Shown here in pieces: positions 47,914-58,879 of a DNA stretch of 64,000 nucleotides. Under the pieces are notes generated by a model. It was not told the DNA's origin and did no database searches. It saw only the letters and a list, made by a program, of their open reading frames with translations. Position numbers and translations under genes: made by a program. Source of the DNA: Heterocephalus glaber (Eukaryota; Chordata; Mammalia; Rodentia; Bathyergidae); the NCBI RefSeq assembly GCF_000247695.1, contig NW_004624743.1, forward strand, positions 11,430,170 to 11,494,169, given 5' to 3'. Position 1 is the stretch's first letter. Each line of letters opens with the position of its first letter.

Positions 47914-48600
47914 CAGGAATTGGCAAACTATGGCCTGAGTTCTCAAATTTAACCTACAACTTATTTTTGTAAATAAAATTTTATTATCATAACTACATCC
48001 ACTCATTGACAAGGCGTGATTAAAAAACAGTGAATATTTAAATTAAAAACAATTTTCACAGTAAAATAATCCCCCTCACAGAATACTCCCTAGTTCTGAG
48101 TATACTTATTCCCTTCATTCTTGCAACTTTCTGAAGCAGCTCTGGAAGCCCTCTTTCTTGAGTGTCTTGTAATAAAAATAATGCAGTGAATACAAGTGTC
48201 ATCCAACAGAAGGGCAGGTTTGTAAAAATATTGTGGTTGTGTCCTCAACCACCTTATTCACAGGATCTGACACCTTGTGACTTTTGGTTCTTTCCCAAAG
48301 TCACAACGACCATGAGAGTTAAACATTTTAAATTAATTTGGGACATCAAAGCAGCCACAACAGTGCAACTAAGGACAAAAGAGGATTTCCGGAACTCTTT
48401 GAGAAAAATGGCAGGAATGATGGATAGTATAAATGTGTTTGACCCAAGGGAAACTACTTTTTAGTGTATTTATTTAAGCACACACCATACTTTTTTATCA
48501 CACTTCCTACATCTGTTTATGGCTACTCTAGAGACCTTATGTCTTCTACAGTCAAAAATACTGTACTTTCTAGCCATTAAAAAATAATTGTAAACCCCTG
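47914..48600 (-). mobile_element. hAT-Charlie-type MITE, split
   Basis: The left piece (47914-48009) has CAGGAATTGGCAAACTATGG and TTTTTGTAAATAAAATTTTA. The right piece (48510-48600) has TCTGTTTATGGCTACTCTAG, AGAGACCTTATGTC, AAATACTGTACTTTCTAGCC and ends GTAAACCCCTG. Together they read as one antisense copy of the family at 14672-14979, with a mariner element (48010-48507) in the middle. Confidence 0.75.
48010..48507 (+). mobile_element. palindromic mariner-derived element, copy 3
   Basis: Opposite orientation to copies 1 and 2. The plus frame 48162-48464 gives mariner-like residues PYSQDLTPCDFWFFPKV (residues 33-49, including the third catalytic Asp of the DD34D family), KHFKLIWDIKAATTVQL and KEDFRNSLRKMAG. 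The left arm (48110-48170) encodes the same C-terminal stretch inverted: CTTTCTGAAGCAGCTCTGGA is the complement of the NCFRK region. The left end has ACAGTGAATATTTAAATT. TA follows the right edge at 48508-48509. The first two catalytic Asps are absent. Confidence 0.8.
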
Positions 48601-49132
48601 TGTACACCAGTATTCTAAAATGTATGCATTGGAATGAGCAAGAGGGCTAAGAATCCACCTGCATATTTTCTAACTGAGTAGATTTTTTGACTGGGTTCAA
48701 AATGTTGCATTTCTCTGTAGAGTTCTGGAAGCTTTCTTCCATTGTTAAGAAGGTTTGGAGCTCTCCCTCTGTACAATATATGTCACTGGAAGTCATTTTT
48801 TTTGAGAAGGAAATGAACATGTTGGTGGCCTTCCCATAGCATTTTCCTTGCATTTAATCCTGAAAAAATAACATTGCTAACATTAACCCAAAATGTAACC
48901 TTGAAGAATGAGATTTTCTTCATCCAATGATCCTTTTGCTTCCTAAAACTCATACTGAATCCACAATATAAATGCAATATTTTACCTTGTGTACAATTTA
49001 ACTTTACAATATGGCCATGCTTTGTTTTTTTGTTCTAACCCTAAAACCATTTGATATACATTTGTATTCATTTTGTAAATGGAAAAAATACAATTTGCCA
49101 TACTAAAATTATTTCTTAGGTATTTAGTTGGG
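48601..49132. other. unassigned sequence
   Basis: No gene is supported. Overlapping minus frames 48647-48977 lack recognisable domains. Confidence 0.4.
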
Positions 49133-49276
49133 GACTGCTATGGTTTCAATGTATCCCCTAAAAGTTCATGTATGGGGAAGTTGATCTGAGCATTTATGTT
49201 AATGGTATTTGGAAGTAGGCCCTGTAGAAGATCATCAGATTAGATAAATTTATGAGGGTGGAGCCCCTGGAAGACA

Positions 49277-50299
49277 TCAGTGACTTAATAAAAAAAAAAG
49301 AGAGAAGTTGACCTTGTATCCAGCTACTCTACTGAATCTGTCAATTAAGTCTAGAAGTCTTCTGGTGGAGTTTTTTGGGTCTTCTATGTAAAGTATCATA
49401 TCATCAGCAAATAATGACAATTTCACTTCTTCCTTTCCTATCTTTATTCCTTTTATTTCTTTCTCTTTTCTAATTGCTGTGGCTAATGTTTCCAGAACTA
49501 TATTGAACAGGACTGGTGATAGTGGGCATCCTTGTCTTGTTCCTGATTTTAGCGTGAAAGTTTTCATTTTTTGACCATTTAGTATGATGTTGGCTGTTGG
49601 TTTTTCATAGATATCCTTAATCAGGTTGAGATAAAGACCTTCTATTCCAATTTTCTGTAGGATTTTTATCATGAATGGGTGCTGGATTTTTATCATGAAT
49701 GGGTGCTGGATTTTGTCAAATGCTTTTTCTTCATCTATTGAGATGATCATATGGTTTTTGTCCTTGACTCTGTTAATATAGTGTATTACATTTATTGATT
49801 TATGAATGTTGAACCATCCTTGCATCCCTGGGATAAATCCAACTTGGTCAGGGTGTATGATCTTCTTGATGACACTCTGTATTCTGTTTGCCAGTATCTT
49901 GTTGAGGATTTTTGCATCTATGTTCATTAGGGAGATTGGCCTGTAGTTCTGTTTTTGGGTTGGGTCTTTCCCTGGTTTTGGAATCAAAGTAACTCTTGCT
50001 TCCAGGAATGAATTTGGAAGTATTGCTTCCCTTTCAATTCCCTTGATGAGTTTAAAGAGTAATGGCATTAGTTCTTTAAATGTCTTGTAGAATTCAGCAG
50101 TGAAGCCATCTGGACCTGGGCTTTTTTTTGTTGGTAAATATTTTATTACATTTTTAATTTCACTCATTGTAATTGGGGTGTTTAGAATTTCGATATCTTC
50201 TTCATTTAACTTTGGCAATTCATATGTATCTAAGAATGAACAAGGGTTAAAATGATTAAAATGAATAACTGATAATTTAAAATAGGGAAAAAGGTCCAA
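49277..50299 (-). pseudogene. L1 ORF2 reverse transcriptase fragment
   Basis: The 340-codon frame contains true L1 ORF2 sequence from about residue 22 ([10 protein letters not shown]) to residue 330 (GYKV). RT landmarks: [12 protein letters not shown] (60-71), the [20 protein letters not shown] block, [14 protein letters not shown] with the first catalytic Asp, [12 protein letters not shown], and the FADD catalytic motif (297-300). The N-terminal 21 and C-terminal 10 residues are not L1 ORF2 and come from the inversion junction and flanking DNA. An 8-residue duplication (MIKIQHPF twice) arises from a 24-bp tandem repeat at 49661-49708. The frame lacks the endonuclease and C-terminal domains, so it is a dead but recently decayed fragment, not a host gene. 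Confidence 0.95.
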
Positions 50300-50553
50300 A
50301 GATGAAGGAGTGAAGGGAGGGTAAGGGGAAAGGAAAAGAGGGAAAGGAAAAACCTATAAGAAAAGAAAAAAAATGGAAATGAAATCTATGTAAATAGGTA
50401 AAGGTGGAGGGGGTGAAGGGCACACAGGTAATGGGGGAAAAATAAGAACCAAGATATATCATGTTCAGGTACAAACACCCAATGCTAAATGTAAATGAAT
50501 TGTATACCTAAAATGTACCAAAAAAAGTACCAATAAAATTATTATTTTTTTTT
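49308..50553. mobile_element. L1 with inverted 5' part
   Basis: The first about 930 bp (49308 to about 50240) are L1 ORF2 in minus orientation. From about 50280 to 50553 the L1 3' UTR is in plus orientation: a purine-rich tract (50300-50350), GTGGAGGGGGTGAAGGGCAC, AAGAACCAAGATATATCATG and TACCAATAAAA. This is the head-to-head structure produced by twin priming. Near-identical 12-bp flanks, AAAAGAGAGAAG (49296-49307) and AAAATAGAGAAG (50554-50565), are the likely target duplication. The 3' end finishes in T runs rather than a clean A tail, which is odd. The insert lies inside an MLT1-type LTR. Confidence 0.85.
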
Positions 50554-50750
50554 AAAATAGAGAAGTAAGCTAGCATGCTTTTTCCATCTTGCCCTGTGAT
50601 GCACCCTGCCATGGCATAGTGCAGTAAAAGGTTTTCACCGGTCTGGCACCTTGATAGTGGGTATCTCAGCCTCTAGAAGCATGAACCAAATAATCCTCTA
50701 TTCTTTATAAATTCCTTGGTTTGTGGTATTCAGTTATAGTTGAAATCAAC

Positions 50751-51945
50751 ACAGACAGGCACTTCTAATATGGATCCTTTGACTGTTGTCCATTACTCTT
50801 TTTCTTGAAATTGTTCTGCTGCTTAAGACAAGTTACTCTAATTTCCCAAAACAGACAAATACATACAAGTGTGCCAATTTGGTTAAAAATAACTTACAAG
50901 GAATTAAGTTCCAGTTGTGTGTCTGCACTTTCAATGCTAAAGGCTAACATGGAACAAACATGACTCTACTGCAAACTACTGCTCTTGTAGCAAAAAAGAG
51001 GAAGACAGAATGCCAGTGTGCGGTGGCTGTGGTCAATGAAAATGTGGTTTTCTCTACTATGATATACAATTGGGAGCAATAGTTTATTGTTATGATAGAA
51101 GCATCCTTTTGTTCATTATTAACCAACTGTCATTAGACAAAAGCAATTGTGGAAGTAGTGGTAAGATGCTCACTTTGGTTAATGATTTGGAAAAAATCTC
51201 CAGAGATTTAAAAGTAGGTGCAGTATATCCGTTTCTTTTATTGACTTTGATGTACTATTGAAAATTGAAACCACTTCAGATGAATAAAAAACAATCTATT
51301 AAAGAATTATGGGGGGAAAAAGCTTGTGTGAAATTAATATTTTAAAGTACTCATAGCTGTATTAGATTAGTATATTATAATACTAGATTGGGCTCAGCAA
51401 CTTTATTTTTAAAGTTACAAATGTTGTCTTTTCTAAGACTACCTTAAGGTAACAGTTGTAGAATAAAAGTACATGATGGCTTCTCCCATTAGTATGCTGT
51501 GATTCTCACAGATTTGTTTCGGGATTATTATAGTCATAGGGACTTTCTGCCTCGTTTTTGCTGTCAAAGAAAATAAAACGAGATTATCCTATACTTTTCT
51601 AGGCTTTACTTTGTAATGAAGTGAAAATTATAGAAACTTAGAGAATTAAATTATATTTAGATTTTAAATTATTGTTTCATATATGTATTATTTTAGAGAA
51701 ATACAAATTAATCACATTTACATTATGTACACTAATTCTTATTCATACTTTTCATTTACTTTGAGTGTAAGACAAAATATACATTAATAATTCACTTAGT
51801 CTTGACAAACACATAGGCAAAAAAGAAACAGTGAAAACTATCCTAAACAAGTTATCAGAAAACCTGGATTTGCCTGATTTTTCCTTTGAGTTAAAATGTG
51901 ACCTTAGAAAATGACTTCAAACAAACAAACAACAAAAGGGCCGAG
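50751..51945. other. unassigned AT-rich sequence
   Basis: No gene is supported. The frames at 50944-51261 have no domain. Confidence 0.4.
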
Positions 51946-52026
51946 CAGGGTATTTAGCTTAGAACCACCTGCTTTGCAAGTGCAAGGTCCTGAGTTCGAT
52001 CCTCAGTACCAAAAAAAAAAAAAAAT
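51946..52026 (+). mobile_element. ID-type SINE with A tail
   Basis: GGGTATTTAGCTTAGAACCA (A box region), CACCTGCTTTGCAAGTGCAA, GGTCCTGAGTTCGATCCTCA (B box) and a 15-A tail. Flanks AAATGACTTCAA and AAATGCTTTCAA may be an imperfect target duplication. Relatively young. Confidence 0.92.
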
Positions 52027-53499
52027 GCTTTCAAGGTTTGGACCTAACCATTTCAACTGTACATGTGAGCGTTTCATTATTTGATACCTATAGTTTCCAT
52101 GTGCAATAGCATCTTGTTGTTATATGTGATATGATTCTAAGTGATACAATTCTTTATGAGCTGAGGTTAAATTTCTGGCATTTTAAAAATAATACTTTAG
52201 TAATGTATTGTAAATATCAGGAAGTAATAGTTATCACCCAAAATTAGATCACAATTTTGCCACCAACTTGCCAAAATCATTTTACTTTGTTAACTAGTAA
52301 TTTTTAGGCAGAGTTAGCACTATGGAATTCATGGTACAAAAAGATCTATTGACTGATATATACTTCAATGTGTATAAAAGTCCATCTCAGAGGTATTTAA
52401 AGCCTTTATGATAAACTTTTTGATATGTGTGATTCTAAAATTTACCATAAATCATTTAGAAGTTGATGATTTTTCAATCTTTCCTTAGGATTCTTCAGTC
52501 CCTAATGGGAGGCTTCAGTGCTAGAGGCAATCAACAGAATTTTGAATTAAAACTATGTAATTATAATCATTAATGATGTACATCATTACTTTCATTTTTT
52601 AAAATCCTAGTAATGAAAATTATTTTGTGCCTACTTGTTTATTTTCAGTCCTGGGGACCGAATCCATGGCTTTGTGCATTCTAGATTACAAGCTTCCTTT
52701 TAAGTAATAATCAGTGATGAAAAATTGTTGAAGTTTGACTTTGAGAGACTAGCATGTAACAAAATAAAGAAAATGACTTCACCTTTTCTTTCTTAAATCT
52801 ATTTCATTCACACATTATTTATAAATTAATTAGAAAATATCATTTCATATTATTTTAACACCCAAGTAATAGTATTCCCTGCAATAATCCATCTAGCTCT
52901 GTGAAATCTTTTGGTATGTAAGTATGAGAAGGCACCATAACATGAATGGGGAGAAAAATGGATCCAAACCCCTATTTCTCCTGTGATGGCGTGTTTCTTC
53001 TCTGCGTTGTACAGATTCTCTTTTGTTTCCCACAGTAACATGAGTACAAGGATATTGCATGTAGTAGAATTTTACTGAAAATTGGAAGATATGGAGGCTG
53101 ACTTTATTCAGCAAAATATTTACAATAAAATATTAGGCAGGGCCACATCTTGGGCACTGCACACTTGTAAGTGCTTCTCTTCAACCTCTGTGATCTCCAA
53201 AATAATTAGCTAGCATGCCCTCTCTTACTCATATTCACCTGGTTCCCTTCTTGATCTCAGCAGTGTCCATTGTTCCTGGACCTTGCCTTTCTCACAGTAG
53301 CATAGAGAGTCGTGGTTTATCATAAGGATTGACCAAGAGACAGGATACAAAAAAGGCCTCAGTGGCTTGTCACTTAGGCATCGAGAAGAACTGAACATCA
53401 TTCAGAAAACCTTTCTGGGCAAGCCTTTGAGAGTGGACCTGTGAAACCCTGCTCTGGTGAAGCAACTATGCCAGTATCTCAGCTACTCACAGTGGTCCT
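52027..53499. other. mostly unassigned sequence
   Basis: AT-rich. A short antisense ID fragment lies at 52649-52692 (CCTGGGGACCGAATCCATGG, CTTTGTGCATTCTAGATTAC). No gene is supported by the minus frames 52850-53114. Confidence 0.4.
52649..52692 (-). mobile_element. ID SINE fragment, antisense
   Basis: Only the B-box half of an ID is left (CCTGGGGACCGAATCCATGG onwards). No tail or A box is present. Confidence 0.55.
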
Positions 53500-53890
53500 G
53501 CCTTAGTCATTTTCCTGTCACTGGGACAAAATACCGAACACCCACAACATAGATGAAGAGAAGTTTATTTTAGCTCACGGTTTTAGGGGTTTCAATCCAT
53601 GGTTGGCTGGCTCCTCATTAGAAAGGTTTAGAGGAGGAAAGTTGTTCAACCCATGGCATCTAGGAAGCATGGAGAGGAAAGAGGAGCTGAGGAGAATCTC
53701 CCCTTCCAGGTCACGTGTCCAGTGACCTGCCTCCTCTGGGGAGGCCTCAACTCCCAACAGCACATCTGGCTGTGAACTTATTAATGCATAACCTCTGAAC
53801 GAGTGTAGTATCTCAAGGATTTGATCACCTCCCAAAAGCCCCACCTCTAAACACATGAGACTTTTACAGGACATTTTAGTTATTCACTTA
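53500..53890 (-). mobile_element. MaLR LTR, antisense
   Basis: CCTTAGTCATTTTCCTGTCA, CTGGGACAAAATACCGAACA, GAAGTTTATTTTAGCTCACG, CAATCCATGGTTGGCTGG and CCTCCCAAAAGCCCCACC are the antisense of the MaLR LTR family seen at 45990-46350. The complement of its AATAAA lies near 53563. The 99-codon minus frame 53575-53874 runs through the LTR and is not a gene. Confidence 0.8.
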
Positions 53891-55489
53891 AGCAAGTCCT
53901 TTCATTATGGCTTTTGTTCAGGTGCTATTCTGATATCAACTACTCCCTCTCTACCTATATTTTTTGAACTTATAATATTACCTACATCATGACTTTGTAC
54001 TAACTTCTGTATTTTTAAAATTGTCTATTCTAAGATCTGTGTCCTCCTTAATGAGTCTCAGTTTTATAATCCCATGAAAGCAAGGTCTGATTAACTCAAA
54101 TCTTTTCACATGTAGAAAAATTCCTCTTGTGTCAAAAATTTTTTCAAGACTACTTCATAGGGCTTTCTCCCTCTCATGTTTGGCCTTTGGGGTGGAGGTG
54201 TAACATTTGGATAAAGTCTGATACAGGGGGCATTCAGCAATATATTCATATGACACAAAATATTGCAATATGCACAAAACCTTTTGGGTCTGTGGCTTAG
54301 GCACAGTGCCTGGGATGTTACCAAGTGCTTTACTGACCTTCCACTGGACAGTGTTACTGGATTGTTCAATCACACATGAGGTCATTGGCCATTGTTTCAG
54401 ACTCTTCACTCTGAAAATACTAATATCTAGTAGAAATTGTATAATCATATGATACACATTTTCCATTTTAGGGAAATAATTTAAAATTTTAAGTATTTCA
54501 TAAGTATCAACAAACCGGATTTTACACAAATTTACTAAATACATGATTTGTCATTGTTCAGCACACATTTTTTTCTCTTTTAATATCATCATTTTCAAAA
54601 GTATGGTTTTAGGAGATTGTCTTTAAGCAAAGAGATTATTTTCTATAAAGTGGCAGTACAAAAATAAGTGAGCTAAGATTTTAAAATCAATATGTAAGTA
54701 GTAAAATCTCATAAATAAAAAATAGTGACTGTCACAGATGGGATGATTAAAAAGAAAAGTTAAGGGGTAAATGATTTTCTCCTATTGCCTATATGTCTCA
54801 AAATATAGCTTTATGTAACTCTAAATGAAAACACTAGTACATGACTATAAACACACAAGTAATTGAAAACAGGGTAAGTAACAATGGTGTAGTTAAATTT
54901 TAAAAAGGTTTATATTGAAATATAAAGAAAACTATTGGTTAGAATTAATGTGCAATTTGAAAATACTAATGATGCACTGTCCTCTTTGGAGAATTGCAGC
55001 CCTTCCGTGGCTCTCCATCCATACAGCCTGACCTGTGCAGTGCCATGTGTTCTGAGCAGTCTCACTTCGTAGAATTCAAGATTAACTGCTAGGAAAACTC
55101 TAGAATTAGAACATTTTTGTGTATAAGTATCCAATTATTATAAGTTTAGAATAATTTTTCTGGCAGCCTAGTAGGAAGTAGCCATCAGTTATATTTAGAA
55201 ATGGAAAGCTAAGGCCCAAATTGAAGAAATACTTGGACTTTGGGGTGAATGAAAAGCTCACGGATAGAATCCCCATGGCTCAGCAATAGCAGCAGGTTTG
55301 AGGCTTGAATTTCTCAGTAACTTTATCAGACCATGAATGTCTTCCCTGAGGGTCTTGCAATTATGTAGCAATATAGTTTTTTTAAAATTGGATATATTAA
55401 AGAGTCAGTATAGTTAAATTTCTATTTAACATGTCTATGTAATTACTTTTAAAACCCCTTTTGCATTTCTAAAACTTAGGAGAGTTTTT
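53891..55489. other. unassigned sequence
   Basis: A 129-codon minus frame (54155-54544) and an overlapping one (54106-54369) show no recognisable domain, and I cannot support them as genes. Otherwise AT-rich single-copy-looking DNA. Confidence 0.35.
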
Positions 55490-55580
55490 TCATTTTCACA
55501 ACAATCCTGCAAACTACATGTGTCTTTTTTCCAATTGTAAAGACAATAGCTTACACAGTGAAACCCAAGTTTCACTCTAT
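55490..55580 (-). mobile_element. possible MIR/L2 remnant
   Basis: TTTTCACAACAATCCTGCAA, CCAATTGTAAAGACAATAGC and ACACAGTGAAACCCAAGTTT loosely follow the antisense MIR core (tcacaacaaccctatgagg ... ttacagatgaggaaactg). Very old and short. Confidence 0.35.
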
Positions 55581-56969
55581 TATGTCATGCAAGGTAAAAA
55601 ATGCTAAGAAGAATTAACTAATAAAAATCCATGCTGTATGCTCTGTTTGTTTTAGCAAAAAGAGGTGATTTGACACTGGTATCAAAACTGAAAAGCTGGT
55701 AAAGCATATTCTTCAAAGAAACACTGAGAAGAGAAAGGAAATAAATTTGCTTGGGCATATGGTTCAAACACACTGCCAACCGCATCTGGTGATCATATGT
55801 CAAATTCCTCTTATAATGTGAAAAATCACTTGCAATTGATCATGGTCAGTTACTTAGAAATGTTCCCTTAATTCCTGAGTTGTTCTTGAAAACTAACTTT
55901 TGAATAGACTGCTTGCTCCTGTGACCTGATCTTATGCTTTCAATGTTATGTTTAATCTAAATAAGTACCTTTTACCCTCATTTATCTGATTAGAATACAA
56001 GTTTTCACAAGCCAGCAGCAAAAGATATCTTCCTGGTCCTTCACCCGAATGCGGGCCTAGTGTTACAGGGGAAAAGACATTGTATTTCTCATAATGTGCA
56101 CCTCATTTGTCACATGGTAAGATGATAGCTCACTGTTATTTCTCCAATTGGGGACATTAAAAATCAGTATTATCCTTTGTCTCCCTGTTCCTTTGTTTCC
56201 TGGAATTCTTAAATACCTTTAGAAGAAAATTGGGTCATAGTTAGATTGAGTTGAGCAGCCTTAGGGACCCATTTTTCAAAGAAGTCTACTGGGTCTGCCT
56301 CTTACCCTTCAGGCAGTCCAGTAATTCTGACATTCCAGCTCAAGACAGTATCTTAAAATGATTCCTCCTCTCTCATTGCACCGTACAACTCTTGTTTGGA
56401 ACCACTACTGCACCATTAGATTAAGTTTAAGTGTCTGAGAGCCTCATTTCCTCTTCTACATTTTCTGCTTCAGAGCCAAGTCTTACTGCTTGTTAATTTT
56501 AATTTTTAAAATAAAAAGAAACAAAACATAGAAATAAAAATCAACAGAATGTTGGAGATTTCATAGGCAATGCGTTTTTTTTTTCTTCCAAAAGATCTGT
56601 TCTTTTCTAGAGTCACTTCCTTCAAAATATTGGCAAAGGTGTGTTTCCATCCTTGCTGCTTGAGCATGCCTCTTCTAATTTGAAGTTATTCCCTCACCAA
56701 ATGTTATTCTTGAGTTTTGGTTCTAGCAACTTTTCTACAGAATAAATTATACATTATCCACTTGGCCTTGAAGCCTTTCGAGGGCCATAATTCAGTAGAA
56801 ATATTTAGGGTTACATTAGTGTGTTATGATGGCTATATCCTTTGGCTGTCCTCACCTCTTCCTGCTCTACACCTCCCCTTGCAATTTTTAGATTGAGGGT
56901 CACAGAGGTCAGTTTTCCCAAACACAAGAATCTTTGCTTTGTTATTTTCCTTAAGAATTCGTGATAATC
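55581..56969. other. unassigned sequence
   Basis: No gene or repeat was recognised. Confidence 0.4.
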
Positions 56970-57310
56970 CTCTGCTTTGACTTACATGGAATTTTTGCAT
57001 TAATTAATCTCTTTCAAAATAAGGTTATATTACCTGGCAATATAAATGTATTTTAATTACCTGAACAGAATGATAGTCAGATCTTTGAATCACTGTGGAT
57101 TAAAATATCATTTCACATCCAAACAGAAACATGTTCCCAATCACTGCACTTGAATTATTGTTATGTAGCTTGAGGCTTGTATTAAAATCACAGAATAATT
57201 GCAATCAGATTATTATAATCAAGCACAGGAACAGTAATTACAGGTTACAGTCACTTTAAGCTGCCCTGGAAGTCCTATATTCTGATCATATGCATATTAA
57301 AAGTTTATGC
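56970..57310. promoter_or_regulatory. homeobox-motif-rich block, candidate conserved element
   Basis: No transposon was recognised. Dense AT-core factor sites: GCATTAATTAATCTC, TTTTAATTACCTGAAC, GGATTAAAATATC, TTGCAATCAGATTATTATAATC, AGTAATTACAGGTTACAG, and an octamer-like CATATGCATATTAAAA at the right end. The pattern resembles developmental enhancers, but conservation cannot be tested here. Confidence 0.25.
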
Positions 57311-57959
57311 TAGTGATAAAATTAATGAACAGGACTGTGAGCACTTGTCAGGAAGAAAGATGTCACATATCTTACTATATAGGGAGTTATATTTTCACAT
57401 CAAGAACAACTGTGTGTCTACATTACTTTTGTTCCTTCTCAAATTAGATTATAGGGAAAATAAATCAAATCTAATTTTCACAATCCAATAATGTTTGTTT
57501 TAGTCTCCAACTGTATTTATTTACATTTTCTTTGTTATTCGTATTTTCAGTTCATTATTCACTTTATCAGCTTAAAAATACAAAGGAATCTACATGGGTT
57601 TTGTATGTGGGAACAGACTGTGTTCCCATAGAACTGTACTCTTTTAAGTCCTGAGTAAAAGAGAACTTTTTAAAAATTGCTGATATTCAAACCAGGAAAG
57701 AAAGAGGTCAATCAAACATACAATCTTTACCAAAGTGTATCATCTTGTTTGGAAGAGACATAAGAGGAAAAGTTATTCTGCATTTGCTGCGGGAGTGTAT
57801 TAAAGGCAGATATCCTGGTTGTGTTTATGTTTTTATTAAAAGACCAACTCTTTTTTGTAACTTTAATAATCTTATTCTTTGATTCAAAAAACGAATACGG
57901 CATGTAAGATATGAGCTGCATTTTCATTGTCCAGATCTAAAATTAGAACCTGAAACTAA
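57311..57959. other. unassigned AT-rich sequence
   Basis: No gene or repeat was recognised. Confidence 0.4.
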
Positions 57960-58680
57960 AAGAAGCCAGAGAGCCCTTAGGGGTCCAGTCACAGAGAAAC
58001 GGCTCCTGGACACCCTTGCCAAGCACTGAATCATTTCAGTACACTTTCCGATTCACAGTGGAAATGGGGACAGGAGTGAACATGCGACCACAGAATATAA
58101 GTAGAAAACACATAGCATTTGATTGGGGTTAGAAGGGGACGATCTGGAAAGGTTCAATGTGTCAGGTGACTTCCGGAGACTTTCACTAAGGTTTCCTATC
58201 CAGACGTATGGTAGAGGATAACTGCACCATATCAAATGAAAATACACAGGAAGTGACTTTTTTATGGAGAAAATAGGCCAGCAGACAAGGAGATGAATTC
58301 TTTGCCAGGTTCACAGACTTTCTACAGCCTCCATGGCAGACAACATAAGCCAGATAAAAGGCCAAACAAACACCCAGATCCTGCTGCTGGAAAATTACAT
58401 AGTGGAGCTCAGCATCTGGGTCACATAGTTGCCAAGCGCACCCCGTGGGTGCCCACAGTACTTGGCTCAGACCTGGGCCAGAGAGAAGAGAGGCAGGGGC
58501 TGTGGAACCATCCGGTCACTGCAGTGCACAAGAGGAACGGAGACAGCCAAGTGCGCAGTTAAATAGCAGGAACTTGCCAAGGCGGTTCCAGATGCATGAA
58601 ATCACACTTTGTGATCCAAACAACGCTGAGTTCAGGTTTTTTCTCTTTGCTGCAGAGATGATTTAAGAGTCATTGATGGT
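57960..58680. other. GC-richer unassigned block
   Basis: GC-richer than the surroundings, with scattered CpGs (about 58080, 58198, 58435-58450, 58510-58557). Plus frames 58293-58562 and 58445-58666 overlap in different phases and show no domain. It could be an old LTR, a conserved element or an exon-bearing segment; none can be supported. Confidence 0.3.
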
Positions 58681-58879
58681 GGGCTTGCGGTTACTCTCTT
58701 ACCGTGTGAAAGTTGTCAGTCATAAAGGAAATTGTAATCATAACTACAAATCTATTGCAATGTCTCACTTTTGCATCTAGTTAAAAATACCTAAGAGAAT
58801 AGCTAAGCAGGATGGAGGAAGATGTTTAGTATAACAGCCTATATCAGTGGGGTAAAAACGTATTGAATCAATATATAAA

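Larger units (their letters stand above)
49133..50750 (+). mobile_element. MLT1-type MaLR LTR split by an L1
   Basis: The left part (49133-49307) has GCTATGGTTTCAATGTATCC, CTAAAAGTTCATGTATGGGG, GGTATTTGGAAGTAGGCCCT and ATGAGGGTGGAGCCCCTGGA. The right part (50566-50750) has TTCCATCTTGCCCTGTGATG, CTCAGCCTCTAGAAGCATGA, ACCAAATAATCCTCTATTCT and TTATAAATTCCTTGG. These are the two halves of one LTR, separated by the L1 at 49308-50553. No internal retroviral genes. Confidence 0.8.

Noticed and set aside
48162..48464. Transposase-like frame as an active or domesticated transposase
   Set aside because: Only the third catalytic Asp region and C-terminus are present; the frame begins in an inverted arm of a short palindromic element.
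49277..50299. Reverse transcriptase as a host or retron-like gene
   Set aside because: All landmarks are L1 ORF2, the ends are truncated at an inversion junction, and endonuclease and C-terminal domains are missing.
53575..53874. 99-codon minus-strand protein
   Set aside because: It lies entirely within an antisense MaLR LTR.
54155..54544. 129-codon minus-strand protein
   Set aside because: No recognisable domain or composition bias. I briefly considered a zinc-finger remnant, but no Cys/His spacing is present.
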